Source: Mangifera indica (taxonomy: Eukaryota; Streptophyta; Magnoliopsida; Sapindales; Anacardiaceae). Taken from it: a stretch of 64,000 nucleotides of DNA. Shown piece after piece: positions 60,832-64,000 of the stretch; within the stretch, counting starts at the first letter, position 1; the number at the start of each line of letters is the position of its first letter. The DNA lies in NCBI RefSeq assembly GCF_011075055.1, contig NC_058143.1:7703057-7767056 (forward strand), read 5' to 3'. The translations under genes and the position numbers were made by a program. Under the pieces are notes generated by a model, which saw only the letters and a program-made list of their open reading frames with translations, was not told the origin of the DNA and did not search any database.

Positions 60832-61949
60832 ATGTCTCATAAAAGAACTTCATCCTCATCCTCTTTATCTCCTCATCCTTGGGAATTTTTCCACATGGCA
60901 CTAAAAGAAGAGGTCAAGGGAGAACTTAGAGACATTAAGGACCAAATGAATCAAATGATTCAAATGATAAGAGACTTGACCCTCACTCAAAGTCGGGCAC
61001 CCTTATCACAACTCCAAACTTCAACACAAAGCCAAATACCCCATTCTCCACCTTACCCAACCCAACTATATCAACCAAGAAGATATATTAGACCTTCCTC
61101 TCCTCCTTCTAGACATCATAGGGAGGAATTGATGCTTCATGATTATTCAAGTGAGGAAGAGCAAGAGAGGCCACCTAGGAGAGAAAGGATGATGATAGGG
61201 GTTTAAGGATTGAAATTTTAGAATTCGAAGGGAGCATGAGTCTAGATAATTTTATTGATTAGTTACATGCTATAGAGAAAGTTTTTGAATATAAGGGCTA
61301 TTCGGCTGAGAAGAAATGTAAACTTGCCATCTTGAAATTCAAGGATTATGCATCCTTGTAGTGGGAAAATCTCAAGAAGCAAAGGGAAAGGGATGAAAAA
61401 GAAAGAGTGAGATCTTGGGAGAAACTAAAGAAGTTTATGAAGAGAAGATTCCTCATGGACAACCATAAACAAGATATTTACCTCAAGCTACACACCCTTA
61501 AGCAAGGAAGTGAAGTAGTAGAACATTACATAAGGGAGTTTGAGAAGCTATTAATGAGAAGTGAGCTGCCAGAAATGAAAAAGCAAACCATTGCAAGATT
61601 CATTGATGACTTAAACTAAGACATTGCTCATATGGTAGAGTTGCAACCATATTGCACTTTTGAAGATGTTTGTAAGTTGGCTATTAAGGTGGAGAAGCAA
61701 AAGAAAGCCATGAAGTCTACAATTGCCAAACCATTTACCAAGGGGACTTCATTCTCCAAAAGTCCTCCTTTTAACAAGGAAACCACCTTTCAAAAGGGTT
61801 CCCCATCCAACTATAAGGCTGCTGAAACCACTTCTAAGGAGAAAAGGAAAGAAAATATGGTAGAACCTAGCAAGAGCAAACCAATTATAGGAAAACTTGA
61901 TCTCTCCAATAAAAAGTGTTTCAAATGCCAAGACTATGGACACTTCTAA
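60832..61949 (+). pseudogene. Chromovirus gag, broken by stops
   Basis: The start at 60832 (MSHKRTSSSSSL) opens a frame to 61206 with a coiled-coil-like segment (EVKGELRDIKDQMNQM) and a proline-rich region. The capsid continues in another frame (NFID, then LHAIEKVFEYKGYS, and 61407-61619 with KQDIYLKLHTLKQGSEVVEH). 61632-61949 holds VELQPYCTFEDVCKLAIKVE, a Lys/Ser/Pro-rich spacer and the zinc knuckle CFKCQDYGHF, where a stop precedes the last cysteine (AEC). Stops at three expected Trp/Gln-type positions prevent a full gag. The motifs fit the Reina/CRM side of the chromoviruses. Confidence 0.82.
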
Positions 61950-61973
61950 GCCGAATGCCCAAATAGAAGAGCT

Positions 61974-62629
61974 TTGTCATTGATGAAGATTCAAGCTATT
62001 GAAGAATCTCTTCAAGAAGATGAAGAAAATGAAGATTATGGCCATGAAGATGAAGCTGCCAAAGAAGAAGAAGAGGAGGTCATGCAAAGGGTTGATGAAA
62101 GAGAGATATTAATTATTAGAAGAGCATTGCATTCCATGTCCTTTCTACATGAGAAACAAAGGCTTCAAATTTTTCAATCAAGATGCACTATTAGAGGCAA
62201 GGTGTGTTATTTGATTATAGATAGTGGAAGTTGTGCTAATGTGGCTTCATCTATATTAGTGGAGAAACTTAGATGGTTTACCATACCTTATCCTCAACCA
62301 TATAAGCTCTAATGGTTTAGCAATAGGACCAGCCTTCAAGTAGCCAAACAAGTACTTGTTTCCTTCTCTATTGGCAAACATTACCTAGATGAAATTGTGT
62401 GTGATGTAGTTCCCATGGATGCAATCATTTGTTGCTAGGGAGACCTTGGCAATTTCATAAAGAAGTAACTCATAATGGTAAAAAGAACACTTATTCCTTC
62501 AAATTCAAGGGGAAGACCATTACTTTGCTATCTTTTAGCCCCCAAGAAGCTAATAAGGCTATCAAAGGGAAAAGAGTTAGAAGAGAAAGTATGTATATGA
62601 ATGGGCAGCAAGTAGAAAAGGCTTTTTAA
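61974..62629 (+). pseudogene. Chromovirus retropepsin
   Basis: An acidic Glu-rich linker (about 62000-62100) precedes the protease. The active-site triad is intact as IIDSGSCANVAS near 62213-62248. The second half is in another frame (62429-62629, LLGRPWQFHKEVTHNGKKNT) after a stop at 62310 and a frame break near 62430. Confidence 0.82.
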
Positions 62630-62631
62630 GT

Positions 62632-63861
62632 TTGCAACCTGTTTTTGCATTACTTATACTTGAAGGGGAGATCAAACACAAGAAGAAAGAAGCCCATCCC
62701 TTAGTTCAATCTCTCTTGGCCGAATTTAAAGATATGTTCCCACTAGAGCTTCCATCCGACCTCCCTCATATAAGAGGCATTGAGCATCAAATTGACTTGG
62801 TTCTAGGTGCATCATTGCCTAATAAGCGAGCCTATAGATACAATCCCATAGAGACTAAAGAGTGGCAAAGGCAAGTGAAAGAATTGATTGAAAAAGGCTT
62901 TGTGAAGCCTAACATGAGTCCATGTTTCATTCCAGCCCTACTTGTTCCTAAGAAAGATGGCTCATATAGGATGTGTGTGGATAGTAGAGCCATTAACAAT
63001 ATAACCATCAAGTATAGGTATCCCATCCTTAGACTTGATGACATGCTTGATGAGTTACATGGTGCTTGTGTCTTCTCCAAAATTTATCTAAGGAGTGGTT
63101 ACCATCAAATAAGGATAAAAGAAGGAGATGAATGGAAGACAACCTTCAAAACTAAAGGAGGCTTATATGAATGGTTGGTTATGCCCTTTGGCCTTTCAAA
63201 TGCTCCAAGCACTTTCATGAGGCTTATGAACGAGGTACTCAAACCTTACATTGGTGCATTTGTTGTTGTTTATTTTGATGACATATTAGTGTATAGCAAA
63301 ACTCTTGATGATTATGTCTTGTATTTGAGAAATGTTTTTTATGTGATAAGGAAGAATAAGTTATATGCAAAAGAAGAGAAGTGTGAATTTTTTGTAGACC
63401 AAATTGTGTTCCTTAGATATGTAGTTTCTAAGGATAACATTCAAGTAGATCACTCCAAGGTAGACGCCATTAAAACTTGGCCTCAACCAAAGACTCTCAC
63501 TGAAGTTAAGAGCTTCCATGGCCTTGCTTCTTTTTATAGGCATTTTGCGCCTAATTTTAGCACTCTCATGGCTCCCATCACTGAATGTATAAAGAAAAAT
63601 AAGTTTGAATGGTCCACAACAGCCTCTAAAGCATTTGAAGTGATCTTAAAGAAGTGTTCAATGGATGCCTATGAAGACTATATTGTCCAAGATGGTTTCC
63701 TCTTCAAAGGAACCAAATTATGCATACCTAAGGGTTCTTTTAGAGAGCTTCTCATTAGGGAGACACATGGTGGTGGGTTAACAAGTCATTTTGGTATAAA
63801 TAAAACCTTGGAGATGCTTAAGGAACATTTTTATTGGCCTAGGATGGTTGGTGATGTCTAA
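62632..63861 (+). CDS. Chromovirus pol fragment: reverse transcriptase fused directly to integrase zinc domain, RNase H missing
   Basis: A single 409-aa frame. RT occupies residues about 30-320 with motifs FIPALLVPKKDGSYRMCVDS, MPFGLSNAPSTFMRLM and the catalytic YFDDILVYS, so the DD pair is intact. One otherwise conserved aspartate is changed (SKIYLRSGYHQI). After residue about 340 (WSTTASKAFEVILKKC) the frame passes straight to the integrase N-terminal region (DGFLFKGTKLCIPKGSFREL, then HGGGLTSHFGINKTLEMLKE), giving the HH half of the HHCC finger. The RNase H domain, about 150-190 residues in relatives, is absent although the frame is preserved. A stop at 63859 ends the frame. It is a retroelement protein, so no host function is implied. 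Confidence 0.88.
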   Translation: MQPVFALLILEGEIKHKKKEAHPLVQSLLAEFKDMFPLELPSDLPHIRGIEHQIDLVLGASLPNKRAYRYNPIETKEWQRQVKELIEKGFVKPNMSPCFIPALLVPKKDGSYRMCVDSRAINNITIKYRYPILRLDDMLDELHGACVFSKIYLRSGYHQIRIKEGDEWKTTFKTKGGLYEWLVMPFGLSNAPSTFMRLMNEVLKPYIGAFVVVYFDDILVYSKTLDDYVLYLRNVFYVIRKNKLYAKEEKCEFFVDQIVFLRYVVSKDNIQVDHSKVDAIKTWPQPKTLTEVKSFHGLASFYRHFAPNFSTLMAPITECIKKNKFEWSTTASKAFEVILKKCSMDAYEDYIVQDGFLFKGTKLCIPKGSFRELLIRETHGGGLTSHFGINKTLEMLKEHFYWPRMVGDV

Positions 63862-64000
63862 GCCATTGTAGCAAGGTGTGGCACTTGTTAAAGGTCCAAA
63901 TCTCATTTCAAAGCTAGTCTTTACATGCCTTTGCCAGTTCCGGAGTAGCCTTGGGAAGATCTAAGCATGGATTTTACGGTAGCTCTTCCTAGAACTCAAA
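63862..64000 (+). pseudogene. Start of the integrase zinc finger/core, cut by the window edge
   Basis: After the stop the same frame continues with AIVARCGTC, another stop, RSKSHF and, after a further stop, PWEDLSMDFTVALPRTQ. This is the CC half of the zinc finger and the first catalytic aspartate region of integrase. Confidence 0.8.

Overview
The window is nuclear DNA of a flowering plant, almost certainly a eudicot. Protein-coding genes have GT-AG introns, and the intergenic DNA is AT-rich and dominated by Ty3/gypsy and Ty1/copia LTR retrotransposons, hAT remnants and inverted-repeat (foldback/MITE-like) elements. I cannot name the species from sequence alone. No bacterial-type operon, CRISPR array, rRNA or complete tRNA gene is visible.

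Layout. 1-13157: a decayed plus-strand Ty3/gypsy element of Tekay/Del type whose 3' LTR is split by a minus-strand Athila-like Ty3/gypsy element (about 3330-11403). 13158-17673: a decayed plus-strand Ty1/copia element with its 3' LTR. 17674-20870: the 3' half of a probably non-autonomous LTR element carrying a putative plant transposon protein domain. 21090-21650: a hAT transposase C-terminal remnant. 22332-23885: a 339-bp tandem duplication running into a large imperfect palindrome. 24544-29282: gene A (+), a seven-exon nuclear-type protein of unknown function, 959 aa, with an internal exon-pair duplication. 31931-33286: gene B (-), a three-exon xyloglucan endotransglucosylase/hydrolase, 288 aa. 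34040-34580 and 36879-37739: foldback elements. 38317-42020: a Tat-type gag remnant split by a solo Tekay-type LTR with an 811-bp internal duplication. 43703-54473: gene C (-), a Tic22-like chloroplast import protein, 297 aa in seven exons; its third intron is about 8.5 kb and holds at least five different mobile elements. 54640-55352: a truncated foldback element and a copia LTR fragment. 55953-59618: a minus-strand Tekay-type element (LTR plus part of pol). 59619-64000: a younger plus-strand chromovirus-like Ty3/gypsy element inserted into it, running off the window, with its RNase H domain missing in frame.

The three host genes are unrelated in function: cell-wall remodelling, plastid protein import, and an unknown nuclear-type protein. 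The exon models of genes A, B and C were assembled by eye from splice sites, phase continuity and family similarity. All three give uninterrupted reading frames. No previously undescribed defence or regulatory system is evident. The most unusual items are the repeat-loaded Tic22-like intron, the exon-pair duplication in gene A, the inverted-repeat elements, and the structurally odd LTR elements.
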